A DNA stretch of 55,668 nucleotides. Source: an uncultured Mollicutes bacterium (GTDB taxonomy: Bacteria > Bacillota_I > Bacilli_A > RF39 > UBA660). A program made the position numbers and the translations under genes. The first letter of the stretch is position 1; every line of letters starts with the position of its first letter. Below the pieces are notes generated by a model. It had not been told where the DNA came from, did no database searches, and saw only the letters and a list, made by a program, of their open reading frames with translations. Positions 27,966-37,868 of this stretch are shown here, one piece after another. The stretch is taken from contig CANTCS010000006.1 of assembly GCA_947652375.1 (NCBI GenBank), positions 1 to 55,668 of the forward strand, given 5' to 3'.

Positions 27966-29092
27966 AGAAAGTTTTAATTGTTGGAGAAGTGTATTCAGAA
28001 AATTTAGGTGATGGAGTTATTTGTGAAGTAGTAAATAATTTTTTCTCTAAAATGTATGATACAAGATTATTAGATATTTCTGGAAGAGAAAGTTATACAA
28101 ATTCTAATAATTATGATTTTGATAATAGAAGAGAGAAAATTAGATATAAAAAATATTGTTTAAAGAAATTTTTATATTCTTTGGGATATAAAAATGAGGG
28201 AAAGACATTAAGAAAAATTATTAATAAATTTGAAAAACAGTTTATGATTATTGTAGAAGAGTTTAATCCAGATATTATTTTGTTTGCTGGTGGACAAATG
28301 TTTATTGATACTTTTATCTATCAAATAGAATATATATGTAATTATTCTTTAAAAAATAATATTAAAGTAATATTTAATTCTTGTGGAATTGGAGAATTAC
28401 TTTTAAAAGATAAATTATCTTCTATATTAAATAATGAATCTGTTAAATATTTATCATTAAGGGATGGTTTTTCTAAAATAAAGTCACAGTTTCCTAATTT
28501 AGAAATAGTAGATAGTTTTGATACTGCAATTTTATCGAATAAAATTTATACTAACGCAATAACAAAAAATAATACTTTAGGAATTGGAGTTATGTTTTCT
28601 TCACTTCATTCTGTTAATAAACAGATCGATTTTTGGTTTAAAATGCTTAGCTCTTTACTTAATAATAATTATGATTTTCAAGTTTTTACAAATGGAAGTT
28701 GTAAAGATCAAAGTTTTGCTGAATATATTTTAAAAAAATTAAATTTAGATCCTAATAAATATTTATTATCAAGACCTACAAATCCTTTAGAATTAGTTTC
28801 AAATATTGTTTCATTTGATTCTATTATTTCCATGAGATTACATTCATTAATCATTGCTTATTCTTATGATATTCCTACAATTGCAATTTCGTGGGATGAA
28901 AAAGTAAAAAAATTTTATAAAAAAATTAATAGAGAAGATTTTTGTTATAATCTTTATGATGCTAAATTGTTTAATAGTAAAAAATTAGTAGATAAAATTT
29001 CTAAAGAATACGATTACGATAAAAAAGAAAAAATAATAAACTCAATAGAAGAAAATTTAAAAAATATATGTAAAATTATTGATGAAAAGTAA
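27962..29092 (+). CDS. Polysaccharide pyruvyltransferase family protein (second)
   Basis: 376-aa protein with the pyruvyltransferase fold: the N-terminal GEVYSENLGDGVI loop, NPDIILFAGGQMF in the first half, and SIISMRLHSLIIAYSYDIPTIAISWDEKVKKF in the second, with the conserved MRLHS. It is clearly diverged from the member at 23521-24768, so the two probably act on different sugars. Coupled to the GT32 gene by a 4-base overlap. Confidence 0.82.
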   Translation: MKKVLIVGEVYSENLGDGVICEVVNNFFSKMYDTRLLDISGRESYTNSNNYDFDNRREKIRYKKYCLKKFLYSLGYKNEGKTLRKIINKFEKQFMIIVEEFNPDIILFAGGQMFIDTFIYQIEYICNYSLKNNIKVIFNSCGIGELLLKDKLSSILNNESVKYLSLRDGFSKIKSQFPNLEIVDSFDTAILSNKIYTNAITKNNTLGIGVMFSSLHSVNKQIDFWFKMLSSLLNNNYDFQVFTNGSCKDQSFAEYILKKLNLDPNKYLLSRPTNPLELVSNIVSFDSIISMRLHSLIIAYSYDIPTIAISWDEKVKKFYKKINREDFCYNLYDAKLFNSKKLVDKISKEYDYDKKEKIINSIEENLKNICKIIDEK

Positions 29093-29107
29093 AAAGAAGG
29101 TGTTACC

Positions 29108-30526
29108 ATGAAGAATAATTCGAAAGGTAAAGAATTGATTAAAAATACAGCTATTGTTGCAATTGGTAAAATTAGTACTCAATTTATTAGTTTTTTTCTA
29201 CTACCTTTATATACTGCAATTTTATCAACAAAAGAGTATGGTGTTGTCGATTTATTAAATACTTATGTATTTTTGATAATACCGATAGTTTTTTTGCAAA
29301 TAGATCAAGCTATATTTCGTTTTTTAATTGATGTTAGAAAAAATGAAGACTATCAAAAGAAATTAATAAGTACAACAATATTTACTGTAATTATTCAATC
29401 GTTATTATTTATAATATTATTTTTACTTGGGGCAATTTTTATTAAAAATGAATATAAATATTTTTTAATTATAAATGTTGTTGCTACTATGTTTTCCAAT
29501 ATTTTATTACAAATATCTCGAGGTATTGGAGACAATAAAACTTATTCTATTGGTAGTTTAATTTCGGGTTCTTTTGCTGTTGTTTTTAATGTTTTATTTA
29601 TAGTTTTTTTACATTTAGGAGCTTATGGAATGTTGTTAGCTACTTTTTTAGCTAATATTTTATGTTCTTGTTATATTTTTTTCAAAAAAGAAATATATAA
29701 ATTTATTAAAATAAAATATTTTAATTATAAAGATTTAAAAGAAATGTGGAAATATTCTCTCCCACTTGTTCCTAATCAACTTTCTTGGTGGGTTATTAAT
29801 GCATCTGATCGAACTATAATTACTACTTTTTTAGGAATAACTTTTAATGGTGTTTATTCTGCTGCTAATAAATTTTCTAGTGTATGTATCACATTATTTA
29901 ATATTTTTAATATAACTTGGTCTGAATCAGCTTCCGTTCATATAAAAGATGAAGATTCTTCTCAGTTTTTTTCAAACATTTTTAATATTTCTATTAAATT
30001 ATTTACATGTCTTTGTTTAGGAATAATTGCAATTATGCCGTTTGTCTTTAATTTTTTAATTACTGGTAAAGGATATGAAGAAGCCTATTTTCAAATTCCT
30101 TTATTAATGATCGCGACTATTTTTAATATTAGTGTGTCATTGATAGGTGCTATTTATGTAGCGTTAAAAAAATCTAATGAAATTGCTAAAACCTCTATTT
30201 ATTCTGCTATTATAAATATTTTTATTAATTTAATTTTAGTAAAATATCTTGGGTTATATGCTGCATCATTATCTACTTTATTAGCTTATTTTTTAATGTC
30301 AGTATATAGATACTTAGATGTACAAAAGTATATTAAAATTAAAATAGATAAGTTATTTGTAAGTGAAGCAGTTTTATTATTAATAATTATTTTAATTTCT
30401 TATTATTTAAAAAATAATTTTATTTGTGTTATAATTTTAATATCTACAATTATATTTTCAATTAAAAGTAATTTTAAAACAATATATCAATTTTTGACTA
30501 TATTAAGAAAGAAAATTTGTAAATAA
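29108..30526 (+). CDS. Polysaccharide flippase (Wzx/RfbX-like)
   Basis: 472-aa membrane protein with 12-14 predicted helices, of the MOP (polysaccharide transport) superfamily. The start GKELIKNTAIVAIGKISTQFISFFLLPLYT is typical of Wzx flippases, and WSESASVHI and a YxxAN-like region in the middle agree. It would turn the lipid-linked repeat unit to the outer face. GAAGG lies 8 bases before ATG. Confidence 0.9.
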   Translation: MKNNSKGKELIKNTAIVAIGKISTQFISFFLLPLYTAILSTKEYGVVDLLNTYVFLIIPIVFLQIDQAIFRFLIDVRKNEDYQKKLISTTIFTVIIQSLLFIILFLLGAIFIKNEYKYFLIINVVATMFSNILLQISRGIGDNKTYSIGSLISGSFAVVFNVLFIVFLHLGAYGMLLATFLANILCSCYIFFKKEIYKFIKIKYFNYKDLKEMWKYSLPLVPNQLSWWVINASDRTIITTFLGITFNGVYSAANKFSSVCITLFNIFNITWSESASVHIKDEDSSQFFSNIFNISIKLFTCLCLGIIAIMPFVFNFLITGKGYEEAYFQIPLLMIATIFNISVSLIGAIYVALKKSNEIAKTSIYSAIINIFINLILVKYLGLYAASLSTLLAYFLMSVYRYLDVQKYIKIKIDKLFVSEAVLLLIIILISYYLKNNFICVIILISTIIFSIKSNFKTIYQFLTILRKKICK

Positions 30527-30538
30527 AGGAGAAATTAT

Positions 30539-31438
30539 ATGAAAGAATATTATATTGATTTAGGGTCATCTACTATAAAGGTATATGAGTATAGAAATGA
30601 ATTGAAGTTAATCGAAGAGTATTCAATTTATTTTAAGAATGATTTTGACAGTGAAAAGGGAATAAGTAGTAATAATTTGGATGAGTTGTGTGATTTTTTT
30701 GAAAATCTTAAAAATAAATATGATTTAAAATATGAAAATACTCATATATTTGTAACTGGTATTTTTAGAAATTTATGTTATCAAAAAAGAATGGAAATGG
30801 TTAAGTTATTTAATGATAGATTTGATTTGTTTTTTAATATTATTAGTCATGGTATTGAAAATTATTATTTAGCTAAAGCTATGGAAAATGATTATAATGA
30901 TAAAAAAGTTTTAATTATTAATATGGGTGGTAAGACTACTGAACTTGTTACTTTTGAAGGTAGTAAAATTACTGATACTAAAAATTTAAATATTGGAGTT
31001 GCAGATTTACTTAATAATTTTACTAAAGTAAATGAACAAGTTAGTAAAAATACAATTGAAGAGATGGATAAATTTGTAGAAGAGAAACTTTCTGATATTA
31101 AATTAGATAAAGATTATGACTGTTGTATTTTTACAGGTGGAGAAGAAAGATTTGAATTATTAACTGGTTTTAATTTAGTTGAAAATACATTGTTTAATGA
31201 TGGAGTACATAAATATATGCTTTCTTTAGAAGACTATATTAGTGGTACAGAAAAAGTATTTTATGAGATTACTTTAGATGAATTATATAAATTGATGCCA
31301 AATAATCCTAAGTGGATGGATGGTGCTAGAAGTGGGGCGATTATTCCTTTAACATTATTTAAAAAAGCAAATGTTAAATGGATTATTCCATCTGATTTAA
31401 ACTTAATTAATGGTGTAATAAATGATTTAACTAGATAA
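30539..31438 (+). CDS. Ppx/GppA-like ASKHA-fold protein
   Basis: 299 aa, actin-like ATPase/phosphatase fold. The phosphate-1 loop reads DLGSSTIKVYEY (residues 7-18), the phosphate-2 loop INMGGKTTELVTF, and a third glycine-rich turn FTGGEER. These resemble exopolyphosphatase/GppA proteins, but the chain lacks their C-terminal HD domain. It ends the polysaccharide locus with a good ribosome site (AAAGGAG) 12 bases after the flippase stop and before a strong terminator. What it does there is unknown; a nucleotide-binding regulator or a phosphatase are both possible. Confidence 0.65.
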   Translation: MKEYYIDLGSSTIKVYEYRNELKLIEEYSIYFKNDFDSEKGISSNNLDELCDFFENLKNKYDLKYENTHIFVTGIFRNLCYQKRMEMVKLFNDRFDLFFNIISHGIENYYLAKAMENDYNDKKVLIINMGGKTTELVTFEGSKITDTKNLNIGVADLLNNFTKVNEQVSKNTIEEMDKFVEEKLSDIKLDKDYDCCIFTGGEERFELLTGFNLVENTLFNDGVHKYMLSLEDYISGTEKVFYEITLDELYKLMPNNPKWMDGARSGAIIPLTLFKKANVKWIIPSDLNLINGVINDLTR

Positions 31439-31456
31439 ATTTATTTATTTCTATTT

Positions 31457-31494
31457 AGACTATTACTAAAATATTTTAGCAATAGTCTTTTTTG
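31457..31494 (+). terminator. Terminator of the polysaccharide locus
   Basis: A long hairpin, AGACTATT..CTAAAA/TTTTAG..AATAGTCT, followed by TTTTTT. It may also end the convergent minus-strand gene. Confidence 0.85.
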
Positions 31495-31581
31495 CAATCT
31501 TTTTATATTATCTTTAATTTTAAAATCTCTTTGAAATATTTTAAACTATTACTTTGAGAATTTTTAACAATTAAATATTTT

Positions 31582-32556
31582 TTAAATGTGTTTTAAAGTA
31601 GCATGATTTTTAATTTTACCTAAAAATAAGACTTTGTTAGTTTTATTATCTTTTATATTAGCATATTTGATTTCATTATTATAATAACTTGTATAGTAGT
31701 AAGTTCCAGTATTTAAATTCATAAAATTAGTGTACTGAGTATATTCTGGTTTATTATTTGCCAATACAATTCCTTTTGGTATTGTTACCAATTTCATAAT
31801 ATGAAAACAAGCAAGAATAAAATCTTCTCTCGATTCAGGAATTTCCATAAATTTTTTTGCAAAAGTAATTCTAACAAATCTTGAAGTAGAAGAAAAATCA
31901 CCTGGAAGACCATAAGCACCAACTCCTTTACTTAAAGACTTTAAAACTAAATTTCCCCACTCCTTAAAATTTGGAGAAGATGGATTTATCATTAAATAAT
32001 TTCGTAAATTAGTATAATGCCAAGTAAAATCTGGACTATTAGTTAAAATCCCTATAGGATTTCTTAAAATATTTAATCCATTTTTTGTACTTTCTATAAC
32101 AATACTTTTCCCAGTTTTATCAGTTGCAATCCAATGAAGAGGCATAATTTGATTAGTAACTGGATCAGCAACACCAATAATTTCCAGTAGAGGAGCTATT
32201 TCAATTATTTCATCAACATTTTTAAAATTACTTAATAAATAATTTACTACTTCGACACTTGTAATCGCTAATTTATTCGGTGTACGTCTTTTTTGAAATA
32301 CAGCATAATCTGGAAAATAAAGAGCCGCTACTCCTAATCCCTCTTCATTCATACCATCAGCTGCTAGAAGTCTTCCAATAGGTTGTCCCGTGCAAATAAA
32401 TGCATATTTAGTAAAAGAATTATTACCCCAGTAATCACTATATTTATAATTTTTTGGAATAATATAGGCTTCTAAATCAAGTTCTCGATTATAATCCATT
32501 GTTCTTCCAAAATAGAATTCATTCTGTTTAGATTTTAAAGATATAGCTGTACACAT
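31582..32556 (-). CDS. Choloylglycine hydrolase family, penicillin-V-acylase-like site
   Basis: 324-aa Ntn-hydrolase, paralogue of the gene at 11026-12000. An in-frame ATG ten codons earlier exists, but AAAGGAG lies 8 bases before the ATG at 32556, and Cys must be residue 2 (MCTAI). The catalytic set is C2, R18 and D21 (YFGRTMD), N173 (LTNSPD) and the Arg of SSTSRFVR. At the site that is Asn in bile salt hydrolases it has Tyr80 (AALYFP), as in penicillin V acylases. It may therefore act on another amide, for example an acyl-homoserine-lactone or N-acyl amino acid. That is inference. No signal peptide. It is convergent with the polysaccharide locus. Confidence 0.85.
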   Translation of the reverse strand: MCTAISLKSKQNEFYFGRTMDYNRELDLEAYIIPKNYKYSDYWGNNSFTKYAFICTGQPIGRLLAADGMNEEGLGVAALYFPDYAVFQKRRTPNKLAITSVEVVNYLLSNFKNVDEIIEIAPLLEIIGVADPVTNQIMPLHWIATDKTGKSIVIESTKNGLNILRNPIGILTNSPDFTWHYTNLRNYLMINPSSPNFKEWGNLVLKSLSKGVGAYGLPGDFSSTSRFVRITFAKKFMEIPESREDFILACFHIMKLVTIPKGIVLANNKPEYTQYTNFMNLNTGTYYYTSYYNNEIKYANIKDNKTNKVLFLGKIKNHATLKHI

Positions 32557-32747
32557 TATTTTATCTCCTTTGTTTATTTTATTCATATAAAAAATATAAT
32601 TTTTAATTTACTATTTAAATATTCAAATTCCTCATAAAATATTCTCAAGATTAAAAATTTATAGCAAAAAAAATTAAATAAAAGCAAAAAAAAATTTCAC
32701 TTTTTTGAAAAAAATAGGGGAGCAATTATTACTTTCTAGTAAAATAA

Positions 32748-32776
32748 TTGACATCCTTTTTTTTATTTAATATTAT
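32748..32776 (+). promoter_or_regulatory. Consensus promoter of the YobI-like gene
   Basis: TTGACA (32748-32753), exactly 17 bases, TATTAT (32771-32776). An in-frame TTG coincides with the -35 box, which rules out that upstream start. Confidence 0.8.
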
Positions 32777-32810
32777 TATTCATGGTTATAATATAGGAGA
32801 GAAGTTTATT

Positions 32811-35800
32811 ATGTTAGTAAGTAATTTAAAAAAAGAATTTCTAAAATTTTTAGAATATTTAAAATTGAAATTTATTAATAAAAAAAGTATTATTCCACTA
32901 GCTCCCAGAATAGTAAATTCCGAATATATAAACGAATACCTAAAAAGTTTACATGCGGCTGTAAAAAATAAAGATTTATATAATATAGCAGTAACTGGGA
33001 ATTATGGTACTGGAAAAAGTTCTATTATAAAAACATATCTTAACAAGCTAAAATTAAAAAGAAAGAACTATTTAACCATAAATATTTCTTCATATTTTAA
33101 AATAGAAACTGTTGAAGGTAACAATAATATTCTTGAAAAAGAAGAATTAGAAATTGTAGATCGAATAGAATCAGCAATAGTAAGACAAATATTATATATT
33201 AACAGTTCTGACGAGATTATAGAAAGTACTTTAAAAAGGGTTACAGGAAAGAAAAAAAGAATTTTAAATTGTTTATCCTTAAATTTTATTTTTTATGGAA
33301 TATTATTCTATTTGCTATTTTTATTCTATAATAACAATAAAGAAATATTTAAATTTATTTTGCCATATTTCAATTTTTTTGCAAAGTATGAAAACTATGG
33401 TGTAATTTTCCTTAATATTATTTTTTCTCTATTTATAATATCAGTAATGTATATTATTTCTTCAATAGTCCCCATAATTTTAAGCGGTCTTAAAACATTA
33501 AGAATAAAATTAGGTGCAAATGAAATTAAAATTGGTGAAAATAGTGATGTTACCTTTAATAAAAATTTAGGAGAAATTATTACTTTTTTTTCATATAATA
33601 AAGCTTGTAAAATAATAATATTTGAAGATATTGATCGATTTTGTGAAGATATAACATTAAAAGTAATAGAAGACTTAAAAAATTTAAACTATAAAATAAA
33701 TTGTTCTAATTCAGTATCACAAAAAGTTACATTTATATATTCATTTAAAGAAGATATCTTTAAATGTGTCGAAGATAAAAGTAAATTTTATGATCATGTA
33801 GTATCAGTAATGCCAATCTCATCTTTTTATAATTCAAAAGATATTCTTTTAGAACTACTAAAAGAAAAAAATTGCAAAAATATTCCTGACAAAAAACTTA
33901 TTAATATTGTCACTAATTATATTTTTGATACAAGAACATTAATATCTATCGTTATGGATTTTGAATTATATCAAAGTATTTTAAAAACCATCAATTATAA
34001 TAAAGTTTTTGCCATTGCAATTTTTAAAAACGTTTATTATAAAGAATATGGAAATATTTTACTAAAAGACAATGAAATTGAAACAAGATTTAAATTATTT
34101 GATGAAAAGAAAAAATACTTAATTAGTGTTATTGAAGAAAAAAATATAAAGTTACAAGATACTAAAGAAAAAGTTATGCAAGAAAAAGAAAAAAACAAAA
34201 AAGAATTAAAACAACTATTATGGATGAATTCTTACAAAGATCAGGAAACAAATTATTTTACAATTAAAGATAAAATATATAAATATGAAGACTTTATTGA
34301 TGAAAATTTTGATATTCAATTATTAAAAGAAAATCAATGTTTAGTAAATGGAATTTATGAATTGGATTATAAACATTTTAATAATAAAGAAAACTTTTTT
34401 AAAGATTATGAAATGTCAAAAAATAGAAAACTAGATGATATCAATAATATTCTTTTAAAAAATTTAAGAGAAATAGACAAAATTAAGAGAATGAATATAA
34501 AAGAATTATATAATAAATATTTAAATGGTGTAGAAAAAGATTTATTAGATGAATTAATCTATAATAAATATATTGAAATTGATTACTTAGATTATATTAC
34601 TGCACCATCTGCTTCTGGAATGACTGGAAGTGACAATAAATTTATTTTTGATGTTAAACATGAAACAATTTCTTATCTTACTAAAATATCAAGTTATCAA
34701 TTAGTAATAGAACAAATTGAAGATTATTTTGACTCCATCCATGTTTTAAATATATATTTAGTTGAATTTTTAATAAATAACTTAGATAAATATTATAATT
34801 ATTATCATAAAATAGTTGAACAATATAAAATGATTGAAAGAGCTCATATTGATTTTTTACATATCCTTGTAGAAAATAATATCGAAGTATTCTATCAATT
34901 TATTAATTCTATAAAGAATCAAAAAATAGATATTTGGAATAATATAAATCAAATAAATTCATCTTCTTTTATAAAAAAAAAAGTTTTCGAAGCTATTCTT
35001 AAAACTAGAAGTATATGTAATTGTATGAAAAAATACTCTCAAAAAAGTTTTAATATTTTTGCCAATAATTACTTTAATAATACTCTAAATACAAATTTAG
35101 ATTTACTTTTAAAAAATGAAATCGCAAGAAAAAATATAACTACTTATATAGGTTATAATTTAAGAGTAAAATATTTAGGTGATTTTAATGAAGTAAGTAA
35201 AAAATATTTAATAGACAAAGGATTATATGAATATAATGATTCCAATATTAAAGAAATTTTAAAATTTATCCCCAATGATTTAAATAACACAACCATATCA
35301 AGAAGCGAAATAGGGAAAGTATTCTTATATCATATTGAAAAGAATTTTAAAAACTTTTATGAAGAATTCTATAAAAATAAAGATATAACGATAAACAATA
35401 ACAAATTAATTAAAAATATTTTAAAGCAAAAATTATCTCAAGAGATAAAAAAAGAAATTTATCATCGAGAAAAATTCCAATTAGCAGCAACAGAAATTGA
35501 CAATTATTTAGTAACAGACACTTTAAAATATAATCATTTTTTTATAACTTGGAAAGAAATTCTTAAATTTAATAATACTAAAAGACAAGACTTGCTGATA
35601 GAAATACTCATCAAAAATAGATATGAACTTTTTTCCCAAGACATTATTAAAAATAATTTAGAAATTTTAAAACAAAACATAAATATTATAAAATTATTAG
35701 TTATCGAATTATTAAAAAGAAGTTATTTAGAAGAAGTAGAGCTACTTATAAAAAATATCGAAATTGATATTAAAATTACAGCTATATGTAAACTTAGAGA

Positions 35801-36221
35801 TTCTGCTATTATCTTATTATTTAAATATAATTTACTTAAGTATTCAAAAATTACTTTAAATAGAATAGCTAAAATTGATAAAAATATGATTATTAATTTT
35901 ATCGGAAACTGGTATAAAGAAATAAAATCTGCCAGAGTTGTTTATAAATCAATTATAGGAAACTCATTATATGAAGAAATGTTTTTTAAATGTAGAGATA
36001 TTGAATTAATTGAAAAAATAAAGATTATTTTAGATAATTATGAAGATGAAGTCGATTTTAAGAAAAAACTTTATTTATTATTAATACCTGAAAAATTTTA
36101 CTGTATTCCAACTTCTAGTAAGCTATTAAAAAAAGTCTTTTTTGATAAATCAAAAAAATATTTTATTCTACATGAAGTAACTGATAAACATATTAGATTT
36201 AGCATAAAAAAACATTCATAA
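32811..36221 (+). CDS. YobI-like membrane P-loop NTPase
   Basis: 1136-aa KAP/YobI-type NTPase. Walker A GNYGTGKS is at 63-70, and Walker B IIIFEDIDRF at about 268-277. Between them two membrane helices (about 153-172 and 196-224) are inserted in the NTPase domain, the feature that defines KAP-type NTPases. The region after about 440 is a coiled coil and then a very long helical, Lys/Asn-rich part without known motifs. The start ATG follows TAGGAGAG; the promoter lies 35 bases upstream. It could sense or act at the membrane inner face. Relatives are found in prophage-like and defence contexts, but the function is not established. A DUF2130 nuclease-like gene follows. Confidence 0.75.
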   Translation: MLVSNLKKEFLKFLEYLKLKFINKKSIIPLAPRIVNSEYINEYLKSLHAAVKNKDLYNIAVTGNYGTGKSSIIKTYLNKLKLKRKNYLTINISSYFKIETVEGNNNILEKEELEIVDRIESAIVRQILYINSSDEIIESTLKRVTGKKKRILNCLSLNFIFYGILFYLLFLFYNNNKEIFKFILPYFNFFAKYENYGVIFLNIIFSLFIISVMYIISSIVPIILSGLKTLRIKLGANEIKIGENSDVTFNKNLGEIITFFSYNKACKIIIFEDIDRFCEDITLKVIEDLKNLNYKINCSNSVSQKVTFIYSFKEDIFKCVEDKSKFYDHVVSVMPISSFYNSKDILLELLKEKNCKNIPDKKLINIVTNYIFDTRTLISIVMDFELYQSILKTINYNKVFAIAIFKNVYYKEYGNILLKDNEIETRFKLFDEKKKYLISVIEEKNIKLQDTKEKVMQEKEKNKKELKQLLWMNSYKDQETNYFTIKDKIYKYEDFIDENFDIQLLKENQCLVNGIYELDYKHFNNKENFFKDYEMSKNRKLDDINNILLKNLREIDKIKRMNIKELYNKYLNGVEKDLLDELIYNKYIEIDYLDYITAPSASGMTGSDNKFIFDVKHETISYLTKISSYQLVIEQIEDYFDSIHVLNIYLVEFLINNLDKYYNYYHKIVEQYKMIERAHIDFLHILVENNIEVFYQFINSIKNQKIDIWNNINQINSSSFIKKKVFEAILKTRSICNCMKKYSQKSFNIFANNYFNNTLNTNLDLLLKNEIARKNITTYIGYNLRVKYLGDFNEVSKKYLIDKGLYEYNDSNIKEILKFIPNDLNNTTISRSEIGKVFLYHIEKNFKNFYEEFYKNKDITINNNKLIKNILKQKLSQEIKKEIYHREKFQLAATEIDNYLVTDTLKYNHFFITWKEILKFNNTKRQDLLIEILIKNRYELFSQDIIKNNLEILKQNINIIKLLVIELLKRSYLEEVELLIKNIEIDIKITAICKLRDSAIILLFKYNLLKYSKITLNRIAKIDKNMIINFIGNWYKEIKSARVVYKSIIGNSLYEEMFFKCRDIELIEKIKIILDNYEDEVDFKKKLYLLLIPEKFYCIPTSSKLLKKVFFDKSKKYFILHEVTDKHIRFSIKKHS

Positions 36222-36330
36222 TATTCATAAAAATTTGAAAAAATAGTGTATAATAAAATTGAATGAGAAAGTTGTATCGAAATCATAAGATATATTTAAA
36301 CTTGTTAATAATTTTCAAGGAGTATTAAGA

Positions 36331-37839
36331 ATGAATGAAATAAAATGTCCAAATTGTAAAACTGTTTTTCAAATTAATGAAACAGATTACAGTAAAATAG
36401 TTAAGCAAATAAGAGATAAAGAATTTGAAAATGAACTTCAGTTTCGTGAAATACAATATAAAGAAAGTAAAGAAGCAGCAATTAAAGTAACAAGAGCAGA
36501 ATTAGAAAAAGAACTTGCTACTAAATTAAATGAAAAAGATCTAAAAATAAATAATTTAAAAAGTGATTTAGAAAAAATAGAGAAAGAAACTGCAAATGAC
36601 TTAGAAAAAAAGTATAAAGAAGAGCTAAATAAAAATAAAATTGAGATAGTAAATTTAAAAAATAATATAAATTCATTATCAAAAGAAAAAGAACTCTCTC
36701 TTAAAAATCTTCAAAATGAATATGAAAAAAATGCAATAAAAAAATTAAATGAAAAAGATAATGAAATTGTAAAGTTACAAAATGAAATAAAAAATATTGC
36801 AGAAAAAACTAAAAATGAGTTAGAAAAAAACTTTTCCACCCAATTAAATGAGAGTAAAAATGAAGTAAATGATTTAAAAAATAAAATTAAATTATTAGAT
36901 AGCGAAAATGCTCTTGCTTTAAAAAATGCTCTTGTAGAAAAAGAAAACGAAATATTTTCTTTAACTACTAAAATAGAATCAAGTAAAAATGAATTTTTAC
37001 TAAAAGAAAAAAGCATAAAAGATTCTTATGAAGAAAAATTAAAAAGTAAAGATGAGCAAATTGCTTACTATAAAGATTTTAAAGCTCGCCAATCAACAAA
37101 AATGATCGGTGAGTCTTTAGAACAACATTGTAACGTTGAATTTAATCGAATTAGACCTCTATTTAATAATGCTTACTTTGAAAAAGACAATAATTGTAAA
37201 AGTGGTTCAAAAGGAGATTTTATTTTTAGAGATTTTGATGAAGATGGAATCGAAATAACATCAATTATGTTTGAGATGAAAAATGAAGCAGATGAAACAG
37301 CATCAAAACATAAAAACGAAGATTTTTTCAAAGAACTTGATAAAGATAGGAAAGAAAAAAACTGTGAATATGCAGTATTAGTCTCTCTTTTAGAAATAGA
37401 CAATGAATTTTATAATACAGGAATAGTAGATGTTTCTCATCGTTATCCTAAAATGTATGTAATTAGACCTCAATTTTTTATACCCTTGATAACTTTAATA
37501 CGTAATCTTGCTCTTAATTCTTTAAAATATAAAAAAGAATTAAAAATATTAGAAAATCAAAATATTGATATTGCTCATTTTGAAGAAAAAATGACATCAT
37601 TTAAAGATGCATTTGGTCGAAATTATCGTCTTGCTAGTGAAAAGTTTAAAAAAGCCATCGACGAAATTGATAAAACAATAGATCATTTACAAAAAACTAA
37701 AGATGCTCTTTTATCAAGTGAAAATAATTTAAGGCTTGCAAATAATAAAGCTGAAGATTTGACAATAAAAAAATTGACAAGTAATAGTCCAAGTATTGCT
37801 TTGATGTTTGAAGAACTAAGTAATCAAGAAGTGTCATAA
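36331..37839 (+). CDS. DUF2130 coiled-coil protein with PD-(D/E)xK-like motif
   Basis: 502 aa. The N-terminus has a zinc-ribbon half, CPNC (residues 6-9). Residues 22-245 form a continuous charged coiled coil. The C-terminal domain matches DUF2130: KMIGESLEQHC, KGDFIFRDFDEDG, and MFEMKNE. D296 (GDF) and E315-x-K317 (EMK) form a plausible PD-(D/E)xK nuclease site on a restriction-endonuclease-like fold, as also proposed for RmuC-type proteins. AAGGAG lies 8 bases before ATG. The 109-base gap after the YobI-like gene has a TATAAT near 36250 and no terminator, so co-transcription is possible. Catalysis is inferred. Confidence 0.75.
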   Translation: MNEIKCPNCKTVFQINETDYSKIVKQIRDKEFENELQFREIQYKESKEAAIKVTRAELEKELATKLNEKDLKINNLKSDLEKIEKETANDLEKKYKEELNKNKIEIVNLKNNINSLSKEKELSLKNLQNEYEKNAIKKLNEKDNEIVKLQNEIKNIAEKTKNELEKNFSTQLNESKNEVNDLKNKIKLLDSENALALKNALVEKENEIFSLTTKIESSKNEFLLKEKSIKDSYEEKLKSKDEQIAYYKDFKARQSTKMIGESLEQHCNVEFNRIRPLFNNAYFEKDNNCKSGSKGDFIFRDFDEDGIEITSIMFEMKNEADETASKHKNEDFFKELDKDRKEKNCEYAVLVSLLEIDNEFYNTGIVDVSHRYPKMYVIRPQFFIPLITLIRNLALNSLKYKKELKILENQNIDIAHFEEKMTSFKDAFGRNYRLASEKFKKAIDEIDKTIDHLQKTKDALLSSENNLRLANNKAEDLTIKKLTSNSPSIALMFEELSNQEVS

Positions 37840-37868
37840 AAAATTTTATAAGAAAAGGAATTAAAAAA

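Noticed and set aside
32748..32810. Upstream extension of the YobI-like gene
   Set aside because: The in-frame TTG lies in the -35 box and has no ribosome site; the ATG at 32811 follows TAGGAGAG.
36711..37016. Minus-strand ORFs within the DUF2130 gene (and similar ones at 2624-2917 and 53002-53214)
   Set aside because: They are shadows of coiled-coil or Cys-rich coding sequence, without ribosome sites or recognisable motifs.
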